This document shows positions 24,697 through 33,890 of a DNA stretch of 64,000 bases, piece by piece. Source of the DNA: JAGXQV01 sp964451375 (lineage in GTDB: Bacteria > Pseudomonadota > Gammaproteobacteria > Burkholderiales > Sulfuricellaceae); contig CAYVIN010000003.1 of assembly GCA_964451375.1 (NCBI GenBank), positions 43,552 to 107,551 on the forward strand, read 5' to 3'. The first letter of the stretch is position 1. Each line of letters starts with the position of its first letter. A program made the translations under genes and the position numbers. A model generated the notes under the pieces. It did not search any database, was not told the DNA's origin, and saw only the letters and a list, made by a program, of their open reading frames with translations.

Positions 24697-25247
24697 TTAT
24701 TGTCGCTTTTTTTCGAAATCTAGCAGCTCGCCTGGCTCAGGTATTAGCAGGCTGCTGAAAAACTAAATCAGGTGGAGATTTATCCTTCAAAATTGGCTAG
24801 ATAAATCCAAAACTGCTCAAGAAATGAGCAATCCTGCCTAATTATTAGGCAATTAGTGTTGAATTTTGCCCACTTTTCGTGAGCTGGTGGGATGCAAATT
24901 ACTTCTTCAGCAGCCTGTTAAACCAACATGTAAAAGCGCAATAGATTCTTGGCGAAGAAAGCCTGAATAATGAACCAAGAAAATATTCACCCGTCAAGAA
25001 CAACCAACATTTTTGTCGAATGTTGGCCAAATTTAGCATTTGCACAATGCGAATGATTTATACGGGCTCCATAAATCAACCAGTTGAAACCATGCTGGCA
25101 AACACACTTTTAAGTACAGAAGGCCGCTGAGGGTAGATATGAAAATATTTTGGCAGTTCCCATCGCAAGGAGGATATGAATTGTCGATCACCAGGCTAAG
25201 CACGTGCGCTCAGGTTCGGATTTTTCTTGCGCGACGTAATTCCATCC
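24697..25247. other. Non-coding stretch with a MITE-like element
   Basis: No supported gene in about 550 bases. It holds a 170-bp terminal-inverted-repeat element (24748-24917) and, at 25012-25034, an 8-bp stem (CCAACATT/AATGTTGG) without a U-tract. The rest is AT-rich and may hold the promoter of the heptosyltransferase-like gene that follows. Confidence 0.6.
24748..24917. mobile_element. MITE-like element with CAGGCTGCTGAA inverted ends
   Basis: CAGGCTGCTGAA (24748-24759) and its exact complement (24906-24917) enclose 146 bp with no coding capacity. The similarity extends a few bases each side (TTA before, AA after) with one or two mismatches. Ends of the type GGCTG-TGAAAAA are common in several IS families, so this is probably a non-autonomous remnant. 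No matching full IS is in the window. Confidence 0.6.
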
Positions 25248-26255
25248 ATGCGTAAGATTCTTCTGGTCGCCCCATCTTGGGTAGGCGATGCGGTTATGGC
25301 GCACACACTGATACAACGTTTGCGCGAATATCACCCAGAATGTGAAATCGACCTATTCGCCAATTCCTGGGTAACGCCGGTATTCGAGTGCATGAAGGAA
25401 GTCCGACGAACCATCTACAGCCCTTTCCATCACGGCGAATTGTGCCTGAACTTGCGTAGACAGATGGGGCGCGCCTTAAGCCAGGAAAACTACGACCAAG
25501 CCATTATTCTGCCCAATACATTCAAGTCCGCGCTGCTCCCCTTTTTTGCCGACATACCTTTGCGTAGCGGATTTGTCGGCGAAATGCGCTACCTATTGCT
25601 CAATGATGTGCGCCACTTAGACAAGGTGGAATTGCCCTTGATGGTGGAACGCTATGCATTTTTAGCCGAACCGCCGGGTGCAACACTGAGACGTCCCCTG
25701 CCTTTACCACGAATGACTGTGGATGCAGCACATCGCCAAGCGACTCTGGACAGGTTGGGGCTGCAGCCGTCACGACCGGTTGCAGCCTTGTGCGTAGGGG
25801 CGGAACGCGGCCCGGCCAAGCGCTGGCCGGCACGTCACTTTGCACATCTCGCCCAATTATTGGGGGGGCGTTTTGAAATCTGGCTGCTGGGCTCCAAGCA
25901 TGATATGGCAATCGGAGAAAGTATTCTGAACCAATGCCAAGGAGCTGTGATCAATTTGTGTGGTAAAACTGATTTGAGCGAAGCGATAGACCTGATTGAC
26001 TTTTGCGATCTAGTTGTCAGTAACGATTCTGGCTTGATGCATATCGCCGCAGCGCTGAACCGACCACTCGTCGCCTTGTATGGTTCGACAACGCCCGAAT
26101 TTACCCCGCCGTTGTCGAAAAAAGCACAAATTGTTTTGCTGGGCTTGACCTGCCGCCCCTGCCACAAGCGGATTTGCCCGCTGGGGCATACGGCTTGTCT
26201 CGAAGAAATGACGCCAGAACGGGTGCTTGAGGAAATCGACCGACTGCCGATTTGA
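25248..26255 (+). CDS. waaF: ADP-heptose:LPS heptosyltransferase II (GT9)
   Basis: A 335-residue GT9 enzyme that adds heptose II to the LPS inner core on the cytoplasmic face. Family blocks are RKILLVAPSWVGDAVMAHTL at the N-terminus, YDQAIILPNTFKSALLPFF, CVGAERGPAKRWPARHFAHL, NLCGKTDLSEAIDLIDFCD, VVSNDSGLMHIAAALNRP and the Cys-rich tail GLTCRPCHKRICPLGHTACL. I chose the ATG at 25248; an upstream in-frame TTG at 25227 adds seven residues before the conserved start. A core gene within an island may be a second copy; that cannot be judged from this window. Confidence 0.9.
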   Translation: MRKILLVAPSWVGDAVMAHTLIQRLREYHPECEIDLFANSWVTPVFECMKEVRRTIYSPFHHGELCLNLRRQMGRALSQENYDQAIILPNTFKSALLPFFADIPLRSGFVGEMRYLLLNDVRHLDKVELPLMVERYAFLAEPPGATLRRPLPLPRMTVDAAHRQATLDRLGLQPSRPVAALCVGAERGPAKRWPARHFAHLAQLLGGRFEIWLLGSKHDMAIGESILNQCQGAVINLCGKTDLSEAIDLIDFCDLVVSNDSGLMHIAAALNRPLVALYGSTTPEFTPPLSKKAQIVLLGLTCRPCHKRICPLGHTACLEEMTPERVLEEIDRLPI

Positions 26256-26301
26256 CGGGATGGCGAGACTCCAGTATGGCCACATAGGAAACCGACGGGG
26301 G

Positions 26302-27273
26302 TCATCGCGTGGATATTCGCTGCGCATTGCAAAGTATCTTGACCACGTCCCTCATCCGACTACTTGCCTGCCAATCCAGTACCTTGTGAGCTTTTTCTGG
26401 ATTTCCTTGGCTCCACAGTATTTCATTCGGGCGCATTATCTGCTCGTCAAACGTCACATGCTGTGTATAGTCCAGTCCAAAACAAGAAAAAGCCTGCTCA
26501 ACGAAATCATTAAGTGAATTGGCTTCCCCAGTCGCAATGACGAAATCATCTGCATGGTCAGATTGAATAATCCGCCACATAGCTTCAACATACTCCGGAG
26601 CCCATCCCCAGTCGCGTGAAATACTTAAATCGCCTAATGCCAATTTTTCATTTGATCCGCATGAAATTCGGTAAGCCGCTTGCACAACCTTTTGCGTTAC
26701 AAATCGAGCAGGGCGTAACTCAGACTCATGGTTAAACAAAATACCATTAGCCGCGTACATTTTGTGTGCTTCGCGATAATTTCGCACCAACCAATGCGCT
26801 GCTGTCTTTGCTACTGCATATGGACTTACGGGATTAAAGGGCGTCTGTTCGTTCGCCGGGACGCCGCCCGTATTACCAAAACACTCGCTTGAACTGGCGT
26901 GATAAAACCTCGCGGGCATATCCAGGAAGCGCAAAGATTCCAAAATATTGAGAGTGCCAACTGTAATGCTTTCAATCGCCTCCAAAGGTTGTTCAAAGGA
27001 CAAACCAACTGAGGTCTGCCCGGCAAGGTGGTATATCTCATCTGGACGCACTTTCGATATGACTGCAAGTGTGCTCTTAAAATCATTTGGCATCATTGAC
27101 ATGAGCTCGATCTTGTCACCAACCTTGAGGCGAGCCAGATAGGTGAAACCCGAAGCCCCCACATCCCTGGACGTTCCAATAACTTTGTAACCTTTACTTA
27201 GCAGTAGTTGCGAGAGATAGGCACCGTCTTGACCACCAATGCCCGTAATAAGCGCAGTTTTAGCCGGTGACAT
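26302..27273 (-). CDS. gmd: GDP-mannose 4,6-dehydratase family protein
   Basis: A 323-residue extended short-chain dehydrogenase. It has the NADP-binding GIGGQDGAYLSQLLLSKGY, HLAGQTSVGLSFEQP, the catalytic SSSECFG with YAVAK, and NHESELRPARFV, which is the Gmd motif with EL in place of the common PRR. Gmd makes GDP-4-keto-6-deoxymannose, the precursor of D-rhamnose, L-fucose or perosamine residues. A GGGGG box precedes the ATG. It faces the heptosyltransferase gene across about 46 bases. The partner reductase or aminotransferase is not in the window. Confidence 0.88.
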   Translation of the reverse strand: MSPAKTALITGIGGQDGAYLSQLLLSKGYKVIGTSRDVGASGFTYLARLKVGDKIELMSMMPNDFKSTLAVISKVRPDEIYHLAGQTSVGLSFEQPLEAIESITVGTLNILESLRFLDMPARFYHASSSECFGNTGGVPANEQTPFNPVSPYAVAKTAAHWLVRNYREAHKMYAANGILFNHESELRPARFVTQKVVQAAYRISCGSNEKLALGDLSISRDWGWAPEYVEAMWRIIQSDHADDFVIATGEANSLNDFVEQAFSCFGLDYTQHVTFDEQIMRPNEILWSQGNPEKAHKVLDWQASSRMRDVVKILCNAQRISTR

Positions 27274-27761
27274 GACAACCCCCTTGTCTTAGGCAGCCAA
27301 AGGTCGTCAAGCGAGTCTTCCGGCCTAGTTTATCCTGCGGGGTTCTCTTGAAATTACGCATCATTGAGGGCAAGCTCCTATTAGATTTTCGATAACTCAA
27401 CTCGATGACATTAGTCTCTGTTGACGTATTGCCGCCCCTCAACGCAACCACAGCATAGCAGCGGCGAACGACAGCATTCCCATGAAATTGAGCGCAGTTT
27501 TTTCATATCGTGTGGCGATACGCCGAAAATATTTCAGTTTTCCAAACATACATTCGATGAGATATCGCTCGCGATATTGCCTGAAATCGCATTCCCTTGG
27601 CGTTTTCCGATTGGCTTTTTATGGCATCACCGGTTTGGTGTTGTGGCCTTCGAGCCAGTCAGTTTCCCGCCAGTAATTTGCGAAAGGTGCAAAGCACCAC
27701 CCATGCGAAAGGATAATCTGGGTCAAATAAAATATCGCTCAATCTGATCTTCTTGCCGACA
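27274..27761 (-). pseudogene. 3' fragment of an IS5-family transposase and spacer
   Basis: On the minus strand from about 27680 to 27439 one frame reads YWRETDWLEGHNTKPVMP, a stop, then KANRKTPRECDFRQYRERYL, IECMFGKLKYFRRIATRYEK and TALNFMGMLSFAAAMLWLR, ending at TGA. This is the C-terminal end of an IS5-family transposase (pattern YRERNLIERMFGRLKDFRRIATRYDK). It is truncated and has an internal stop. The remaining bases, 27274-27438 and 27681-27761, show no gene. Confidence 0.75.
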
Positions 27762-28838
27762 TCAGGTAGGCACCAAATGAGTCGCTAGCCACTGCGCCGC
27801 TTGGTCGGCTCCATTGGCTGGCGGCGCGGGAGGCGCGGGTTCTGACCATAACCGATGCAGGTCATCGATGAAATTACCCGCCAGCAGACGCTCGCGCGTC
27901 ATCACCTCGGAGCGCGAGTGGACGCCGAGCCAAGCTGCGAAGTGGGGCGTTTCCGGCCAGTCGTTGCGTTCAAGGTAGAGGATGGGAATGCCGGCGCAAG
28001 TCGCCTCGGCAAAAGTGCCATAGCCTGGCTTAGTCACCACAGCGTCAACACTGGCCAGCAGATCGGTGAAATCGAGGCCGGGGAGGTCGAAACACCGTAC
28101 GTCCTCCCGAACGATTTGCCATTCACCCGGTATCAGCCAGTTCACGCCCGGCACCTGTGGCCACTTATCCACCGGCAGGCGAAACCCCATTCCACCCATA
28201 GCCAGCAACAGCCAACGGTCACGCTGGTCGAGACTCAGCAGATTGGCGACGCGGGAACGGTCGCGCCTACCAACAGTGGCGATAGGCGCAATGTCGTGCC
28301 GTCGCTGCAGATCCGCCATGGGCAGCCCAGGTGTAACGCGCAAGAATGCCTTGCCCGCGTTATAAGCCGCCAGAATCTGGGAGTGGATTTTCGCTGCCCC
28401 GGCTTCGTGCCCGAGATATCGGGCAAACATATCGGCCCAATTCAGCGAACTGAGTCCGACAGCAGGAATGCCCACCACCTCGGCTGCGGCAAGCGGCAGA
28501 TAGGCGACATTGCTGACCAGCGCATCAAATTCATGGTGCCGTAACCAATCAGCCTCGACCGCGACCCGGTGTGGCCAGTCAGAATGGAAGTCGCGGTAGC
28601 GTTGCGCGCTCGCCACCAAGTTGATATCCACCGCGTTGTGCATAACGAAGCCGAAATCGCGCGCCTCCGGCACGTGAGCAAATTTACCAGTAATGCGTAG
28701 CGCCAGGCGCTCGCGCGGGATCGCACTGCGCACAGTCACCCGCAGGCTCGGCACAATGCCCTTGAGGGCATTTAGTACAGGGGCCATTTGCGCCAGATGG
28801 CCGAGGCCGTGGGCAGAAATATCGATCAGCAGGTTCAC
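27762..28838 (-). CDS. GT-B fold glycosyltransferase-like protein
   Basis: A 358-residue protein that I place among MurG/GT28-like GT-B proteins. It starts MNLLIDISAHGLGHLAQMAP, the GHG-type nucleotide-sugar loop, and near the C-terminus has VDAVVTKPGYGTFAEATCAG followed by IPILYLERNDWPETPHFA, the donor-binding pattern of that fold. It overlaps the upstream GT9 gene by 4 bases (ATGA), so the two act in one operon. Donor and acceptor are unknown. It could also be an activated-sugar-binding protein without transferase activity. Confidence 0.7.
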   Translation of the reverse strand: MNLLIDISAHGLGHLAQMAPVLNALKGIVPSLRVTVRSAIPRERLALRITGKFAHVPEARDFGFVMHNAVDINLVASAQRYRDFHSDWPHRVAVEADWLRHHEFDALVSNVAYLPLAAAEVVGIPAVGLSSLNWADMFARYLGHEAGAAKIHSQILAAYNAGKAFLRVTPGLPMADLQRRHDIAPIATVGRRDRSRVANLLSLDQRDRWLLLAMGGMGFRLPVDKWPQVPGVNWLIPGEWQIVREDVRCFDLPGLDFTDLLASVDAVVTKPGYGTFAEATCAGIPILYLERNDWPETPHFAAWLGVHSRSEVMTRERLLAGNFIDDLHRLWSEPAPPAPPANGADQAAQWLATHLVPT

Positions 28839-29944
28839 TCGGGATCAATCGGGTAGTTTGGCGGTGGCAGCTTAATTATTCTAGTACCAACACACGGGTA
28901 GTACTTAGACAAGTGCTTTTCGCCGTACCAAGCGGATTTCCATTCGGTCACTACTTGCATCACCTGTTGCGGTCGAATTTGTTCCATGCAATGACAGAAG
29001 GCCGTACTTGTGCATGATTTGCAGGGCTTACTGATTACCATGCTTTGCGCACAAACTCCAAGCGCCCCCCATCGCACGGGGTTGACTTGCTTCTCCGTCG
29101 GAAACAGACCCAGAGTTGGTCTGCCGAGTGCCGCAGCCATATGCAAAGGCCCTGTACCACTCGCGATCAATCCGTCAGCACACGCAATTAGAGAAGCGAG
29201 CTGTTTCAAATCAAACTTGCCACACAGGTTAACCACATTTTCAAGCTCGAGCAAGGCGGGCGCATGTTGCTGCAAATATGCACCTTCTTCCGCGCTTCCG
29301 GTTAACCACAGCACGACATCCTTTTGCGGCAACAACAATCGGGCAAGTTCCAGATAGTGCGACAATGGCCATTCACGCCCATTACCACCTGATTTAGTAT
29401 GCAAAATCAAGTGAAAGAAACCACTTGGCGACCTTGTATCGATACGCGTATCCGGCTTTGCATGCAAGCCGTACCAAGAAATGATTTGGGACAGATCCGG
29501 TTGCATTGAAATGCCCAACGGGCGCAAAAAAGCAAAATTGATCTGTGCTTCATGCCTAGGAGGCCTAGAACGGCTAAAATGTGCGAGCTTGTTACAAGTA
29601 AGCCAATGATGAAGGCGTTGGCTGTGACCGACGCGATAGCGTATTTGTGCCTGTTTTGCTGCCATGGACAGATGGCGTTCCGGCCACGCAAAAATCACAC
29701 TACTCCATTTTCCGTTGAGAAAAAATTGTTCCGCATTACCAATTGTTTCCAAGCTGTAGACATGATCCACAAAGTCACTCAACTGAACTAGGGGGGCAGT
29801 ATAGTCACGGACTAGGAATTCGACTCTGATTCTAGGAAAACGGGATTTTAGAAAACCCGCCAAGGGTAGGGTCTGCACCACATCGCCAATATTGTCAGTT
29901 CGACAAATCAGGATGTTGGAAAACGCTTCCAAGATTGGAACCAT
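28835..29944 (-). CDS. GT9-family (heptosyltransferase-like) glycosyltransferase
   Basis: A 369-residue GT9 protein. Family blocks are ILICRTDNIGDVVQTLPLAG near the start, IRYRVGHSQRLHH, LHTKSGGNGREWPLSHYLEL, VVNLCGKFDLKQLASLIACA and ASGTGPLHMAAALGRPTLGL. The canonical SNDSG before PLH is ASGTG here, which is common in non-core GT9 enzymes. It probably adds heptose or another sugar to an O-polysaccharide or core. It starts the two-gene minus-strand operon with the GT-B protein. Confidence 0.85.
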   Translation of the reverse strand: MVPILEAFSNILICRTDNIGDVVQTLPLAGFLKSRFPRIRVEFLVRDYTAPLVQLSDFVDHVYSLETIGNAEQFFLNGKWSSVIFAWPERHLSMAAKQAQIRYRVGHSQRLHHWLTCNKLAHFSRSRPPRHEAQINFAFLRPLGISMQPDLSQIISWYGLHAKPDTRIDTRSPSGFFHLILHTKSGGNGREWPLSHYLELARLLLPQKDVVLWLTGSAEEGAYLQQHAPALLELENVVNLCGKFDLKQLASLIACADGLIASGTGPLHMAAALGRPTLGLFPTEKQVNPVRWGALGVCAQSMVISKPCKSCTSTAFCHCMEQIRPQQVMQVVTEWKSAWYGEKHLSKYYPCVGTRIIKLPPPNYPIDPE

Positions 29945-30324
29945 GAGGGAGAGAGTTGGCTAACGTATTTTAGACAAGCTGCATTATCTCAGATAATAAC
30001 AAATTAGTTGCTGTTGGTAATTGTGAGTCCTTCTGGCGCTTTAAAAATATTCTTTGCGATGTTGGACTGCCTTCGGCATCCGACTGCGAACATCTAAACT
30101 TCAGTTGATCACCATTCCTCACATAATGATCGTTTCCGGCAACCTGTTCAGGCACATATCCCGTTAGATTCACGCTCCTGGCTCAGACCCAAACCCCATT
30201 GGAGAATGCTTGCAATTGCTCTGATGGGGCATCTTGGGATATATTTATCGCCGTGTTTGTTCAGTTTTGCTGAAACTGAATTTTGAATGCTATACCAAGC
30301 TGCTGACAGCCGTTGGAGTAAATC
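29945..30324. other. Divergent non-coding region
   Basis: About 380 bases between the minus-strand GT9 gene and the plus-strand GT2 gene. I see no conserved frame, RNA or IS signature. It is AT-rich near 29990-30050 and 30240-30300 and may hold promoters for both sides. GGAG at 30315-30318 is the likely ribosome-binding site for the next gene. Confidence 0.5.
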
Positions 30325-30345
30325 ATCGTCACTATCGCCCTCATC

Positions 30346-31278
30346 TTGCCCGCCTATAACGAGGATTTGACCATTGCGGCGACGATTGAAGCCTTTCACC
30401 GCGCGTTGCCGGAAGCGAAGGTGATTGTGGTCGACAATAATTCGACGGACAAGACAGCGACCATTGCCAGCGAAACCATGCAGCTCCTAGGGGTTAACGG
30501 AGAAATTATCACCGAGTTACGCCAAGGCAAAGGCAATGCGGTTCGGCGCGCTTTTCTTGAAGTGGACGCGGATATCTACGTCATGTCCGATGCCGATCTC
30601 ACCTATCCAGCGGATCGGGTGCGCGATTTGATCCAGCCAGTTCTCGATAAGAGTGCAGATATGGTGGTCGGCGACCGACTCAGTGGCGGACGTTATCGCC
30701 AGGAGAACAAGCGCTGCTTTCATAGCTTTGGCAATGCCTTGGTAAAATGGCTGGTAAACACGCTCTTTCGAGCCAAACTGGTGGATATCATGAGCGGTTA
30801 TCGCGCCTTCAGTCGCCATTTCGTTGTCAATTACCCGATTCTGATAGAAGGCTTCCAACTTGAAACTGATGTCACGCTGCATGCGCTAGACAAACGATTT
30901 CGCATCGTTGAAATTCCCGTGGCCTACAAAGATAGGCCACCAGGCAGCCACTCCAAACTGAACACCCTGAGTGACGGCGCGGGTGTGCTTTTCACCATTG
31001 CGCAGATCCTGCGCTTCTATCGCCCCTTGCTTTTTTTTGGCGGGCTCGCCGTCCTGTCCTGCTTGGCGGGAGTGCTTGCCGCAGCGCCAGTGTTTAACGA
31101 CTGGTTCAGATACCAATACATCTACCATCTGCCGCTTGCTGTGCTTGCGGCTTCATTTGAGATCGTTGCTGTTATGACCTTGGGAATTGGCTTGGCACTT
31201 GACTCTATTACGCATCACGAAAAAATGCGTTTTGAGAAAGATTTGCTTACCAGGCTCAGCGAAAGCAAATCCAAATGA
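30346..31278 (+). CDS. GT2 polyprenyl-phosphate glycosyltransferase (GtrB/DPM1-like)
   Basis: GtrB-type enzymes load a sugar onto undecaprenyl phosphate. The protein has LPAYNEDLTIAATIEAFHRA, VIVVDNNSTDKTA, the metal-binding YVMSDADLTYPAD, and DIMSGYRAFSRHF, with two C-terminal membrane helices. The listed start is a TTG, giving 310 residues. The conserved first beta strand (VTIALILPAYNE) runs further upstream, where an in-frame TAA at 30319 follows GGAG and only ATC codons (30322, 30325) could initiate. The real start may thus be a non-standard ATC. It overlaps the next gene by 4 bases and forms a GtrB-GtrA-GtrC-like set. Confidence 0.85.
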   Translation: MPAYNEDLTIAATIEAFHRALPEAKVIVVDNNSTDKTATIASETMQLLGVNGEIITELRQGKGNAVRRAFLEVDADIYVMSDADLTYPADRVRDLIQPVLDKSADMVVGDRLSGGRYRQENKRCFHSFGNALVKWLVNTLFRAKLVDIMSGYRAFSRHFVVNYPILIEGFQLETDVTLHALDKRFRIVEIPVAYKDRPPGSHSKLNTLSDGAGVLFTIAQILRFYRPLLFFGGLAVLSCLAGVLAAAPVFNDWFRYQYIYHLPLAVLAASFEIVAVMTLGIGLALDSITHHEKMRFEKDLLTRLSESKSK

Positions 31279-31697
31279 AGGTAATACACCAGATTCAGCA
31301 TTTCCTATGGATAGGCAGCGTGGGATTTGTCGTTGACGGAGGAGTGCTGACACTGCTTTCTGTTCATTGGGAAATGAACGTCTATCTTGCACGTGTGATT
31401 TCCTTTTTTCTCGCTACGCTGGTCACCTGGTGGCTCAATCGAAACTATGCTTTTAGTGGAACGGCTAAAGGTGTCGGATTACGGGTACGCGAGTATGTGC
31501 GCTACTTCAGCGTCCAAGTGTGCGGAGGAGCGCTCAATTTCGGCGTATTCACTTGGTGCATCTTCGTATTTCCCGGTTGGCGCGCCATACCGTTATTACC
31601 TCTGGCTTGCGGCTCCGCCACAGGGTTGATCTGGAATTTTGCTGGCGCAAAACTGTGGGCTTTCAGTGAGCCAGCCGCTCATGAGCAGCAAGATTAA
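31275..31697 (+). CDS. GtrA-family membrane protein (putative lipid-linked sugar flippase)
   Basis: A 140-residue protein with four membrane helices and the GtrA pattern FLWIGSVGFVVDGGVLTLL, ISFFLATLVTWWLNRNYAF and GLIWNFAGAKLWAF. GtrA proteins are thought to flip undecaprenyl-phosphate sugars to the periplasm. It overlaps the GT2 gene by 4 bases and the GT-C-like gene by 17, so the three are translated together. The trio resembles phage and chromosomal serotype-conversion cassettes. Confidence 0.88.
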   Translation: MKVIHQIQHFLWIGSVGFVVDGGVLTLLSVHWEMNVYLARVISFFLATLVTWWLNRNYAFSGTAKGVGLRVREYVRYFSVQVCGGALNFGVFTWCIFVFPGWRAIPLLPLACGSATGLIWNFAGAKLWAFSEPAAHEQQD

Positions 31698-33687
31698 GGG
31701 TCTGTTGCATTTCCTGTCGGATCCGCGCTTGCTCCTGGCTCTGGTTGCACAAGCCTATATCATTTACCACATGCAGCATGGCGCAGCCCCCGGCAATAAC
31801 CCTGCTCATCCTGAAGGCTGGTGGGGCTGGTTCGACCAGGGAAACTACCTGACCGCCGCCTATGCGTTTGCGGCCTTCAACTTCTCTTTCGAGCAGCATT
31901 TCTACCCGCCGTTGTACCCGTTGCTTGGTGCGGTTTTCTCCAGGATCAACGGAACACACCCATACTGGTTGGTCAATCTGCTCTGCCTGCTTTGGTTCAC
32001 CTGGGTCTTTATACACTTCGCCCGCCGCTATGTTCCGCAGTGGCTGTCCATATTGCTTTTTGCGGGCACAGTTCTAGCCAACGGTACCCTGTTCGAGGAA
32101 TTTGTGATTCCCTGGACTACGACACTCAGCGCCGCCCTGCTTTCCACCGGCATACACAGTTTGGGCCGCAATGCCATCAAGTATGACACCGCCAACACCA
32201 AACAACGTAATACCCGAAAACTCGTAATTTGCTCGCTGGCAGTTGGCCTGATGGCAGCAACACGCCCCCCGGATGTCTTGGTCGGAGGACTCATCTGGCT
32301 AGGGGTAATCGGCGGGGCGCGAACGGGCAGCATCAACGCGGGCTTGCCGTTCGGCAGGCAACTAGCTATTTCGTTGGCAGCGATCTCGGTTGGCCCGTTG
32401 CTGTTTCTTTCTTTCAACCTATGGGTATTTGGTTCCCCCATAGGCGGCTACATTCAAACCAACTCTGGCAACGGCTATTTTCCTGACGATATGGGCGAAA
32501 AGTTTGTCTCCCTATTTCTCGACAGCCAAACTCTTTATCTGGAGCCGAATTCCGGATTGCTGAACCATTACCCTTGGCTTATTCTTGCCCCACCTTCACT
32601 GCTTTTCGTCCTGATTCGGGGCGACATGATTCTGCGCGTGGTCGCAGCCGCAATTTGCCTGCAATTTGCCTTGTACATCCCCTATGGCGACTTGCTGCCC
32701 AATGGGCTCTGGCGTTACCACAACATTCATTATTTCAAATGGACTTTTCCCTATCTGGGGCTTCTAATTTGCCATGCAGGCCTTACAATCGTGAACGGGT
32801 TAACGGTTCGTACGCGCGAGAGCGCCATGTGGGCATCAATGTTTGTCGCGGCAGTCCTGCTGCTAGCCTTCTTAAGGCTTGATGTCGTTCTCCACTCATT
32901 GCCACCCAAAGCCCTCACCCACTCCTCACACAACGAAATTGCCATAGATACTGGCCCCGACGGAATTGACCTACTAGACATCACAGGACTACACGGAAGC
33001 TTTGCCGAAATCTATTTCGGCAAGCATCGTCTGACGCTAGATGGTATCGAACTCAGAAGTGTCAAGAATTACCGCGTTCTGCCCGCACCTTGGGGGGTAC
33101 GTGTCCTGTTCATCCGTACGGTAAAGGGGAAATCTATTGTCTACCAGCCCGATCCTAGAATAACGGTGGCGGCAGATGAACTCGACATCAGGAAGGGCAG
33201 CTATCAATTCACCCTTGGACGATCAGCGAACAACGCGATCCCCGCCGCACCCTATCGCTTGGGTGACCGGATAGACTTTTCCACAACCGGCAAAGGCAAT
33301 AATTACATCCGAGAGGGGTGGTCTGCGCCAGAGCCCTGGGGCCGCTGGGCAACAGCCCCCCGAGCCGAACTGAGTTTCAGGTTGCCGCCACAGGTTGCCA
33401 AAGTGAATGTTGAAATGAGCCTACTCGCTTTCGTCAACGTACTCCATCCACAACAACGAATCAACATCAAAGCCAACGGCCACCTGGTTAAGGAGCTGGT
33501 ATTCAACGCCGTAGCAGGTGGCAACACCCCACGTAGCGAAAGCTTTACCGTGACGCTAGCCAGCGATAATGTTCTCACCTTGAGCTTGGAAATACCAGAT
33601 GCCGCGTCCCCAGCCAATCTGGGGCTGAGCGGTGATACGCGAACGCTGGGAGCTGGGCTGGTAAGTCTGAGCATCACCGCCGAGTGA
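31681..33687 (+). CDS. GT-C-like polytopic membrane glycosyltransferase
   Basis: A 668-residue membrane protein. After a first helix it has a periplasmic loop with WWGWFDQGNYLTAAYAF, where the Asp is the likely catalytic or metal-binding residue of ArnT/PMT-type GT-C enzymes, then about ten helices (RYVPQWLSILLFAGTVLANG, AISLAAISVGPLLFLSFNLW) to near residue 410. The last 250 residues form a soluble beta-rich domain. The third slot of GtrA/GtrB cassettes encodes the specific transferase that decorates O-antigen in the periplasm, so this is the likely GtrC. I start at the ATG at 31681, inside the end of gtrA. Confidence 0.78.
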   Translation: MSSKIKGLLHFLSDPRLLLALVAQAYIIYHMQHGAAPGNNPAHPEGWWGWFDQGNYLTAAYAFAAFNFSFEQHFYPPLYPLLGAVFSRINGTHPYWLVNLLCLLWFTWVFIHFARRYVPQWLSILLFAGTVLANGTLFEEFVIPWTTTLSAALLSTGIHSLGRNAIKYDTANTKQRNTRKLVICSLAVGLMAATRPPDVLVGGLIWLGVIGGARTGSINAGLPFGRQLAISLAAISVGPLLFLSFNLWVFGSPIGGYIQTNSGNGYFPDDMGEKFVSLFLDSQTLYLEPNSGLLNHYPWLILAPPSLLFVLIRGDMILRVVAAAICLQFALYIPYGDLLPNGLWRYHNIHYFKWTFPYLGLLICHAGLTIVNGLTVRTRESAMWASMFVAAVLLLAFLRLDVVLHSLPPKALTHSSHNEIAIDTGPDGIDLLDITGLHGSFAEIYFGKHRLTLDGIELRSVKNYRVLPAPWGVRVLFIRTVKGKSIVYQPDPRITVAADELDIRKGSYQFTLGRSANNAIPAAPYRLGDRIDFSTTGKGNNYIREGWSAPEPWGRWATAPRAELSFRLPPQVAKVNVEMSLLAFVNVLHPQQRINIKANGHLVKELVFNAVAGGNTPRSESFTVTLASDNVLTLSLEIPDAASPANLGLSGDTRTLGAGLVSLSITAE

Positions 33688-33689
33688 AG

Positions 33690-33890
33690 GGCATCTCCTC
33701 TACTTGTTGGCTCTTCAGCCTGCAGCGCTGTAAGACTGTCAGCGATTTGAACTTGCCACGATGGATGATCCACACTTCGCGATTGTCGCCAACCACACCG
33801 CGAAAGCCCAAATTCACCACAATCTCTTTCGGTGTCTTCCCCATGTCTTTCAGCAGGGTTTGCGTCTGCGCCAACTGGGCTGACAGCAAG
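33690..33890 (-). pseudogene. IS5-family transposase fragment
   Basis: On the minus strand a 75-codon frame reads LAQTQTLLKDMGKTPKEIVV, NLGFRGVVGDNREVWIIHRG and KFKSLTVLQRCRLKSQQ. This matches the central-to-late part of IS5/IS1182-like transposases (pattern VDLGYRGVDADNPGVEIIHRG...LLKRRQAVEP). Both ends are missing, so it is a dead remnant. It adjoins an integrase fragment and an IS630-like element, forming a compact recombination scar. Confidence 0.7.

Noticed and set aside
25012..25034. Stem CCAACATT/AATGTTGG as a terminator
   Set aside because: No U-tract follows on either strand and no gene ends close by.
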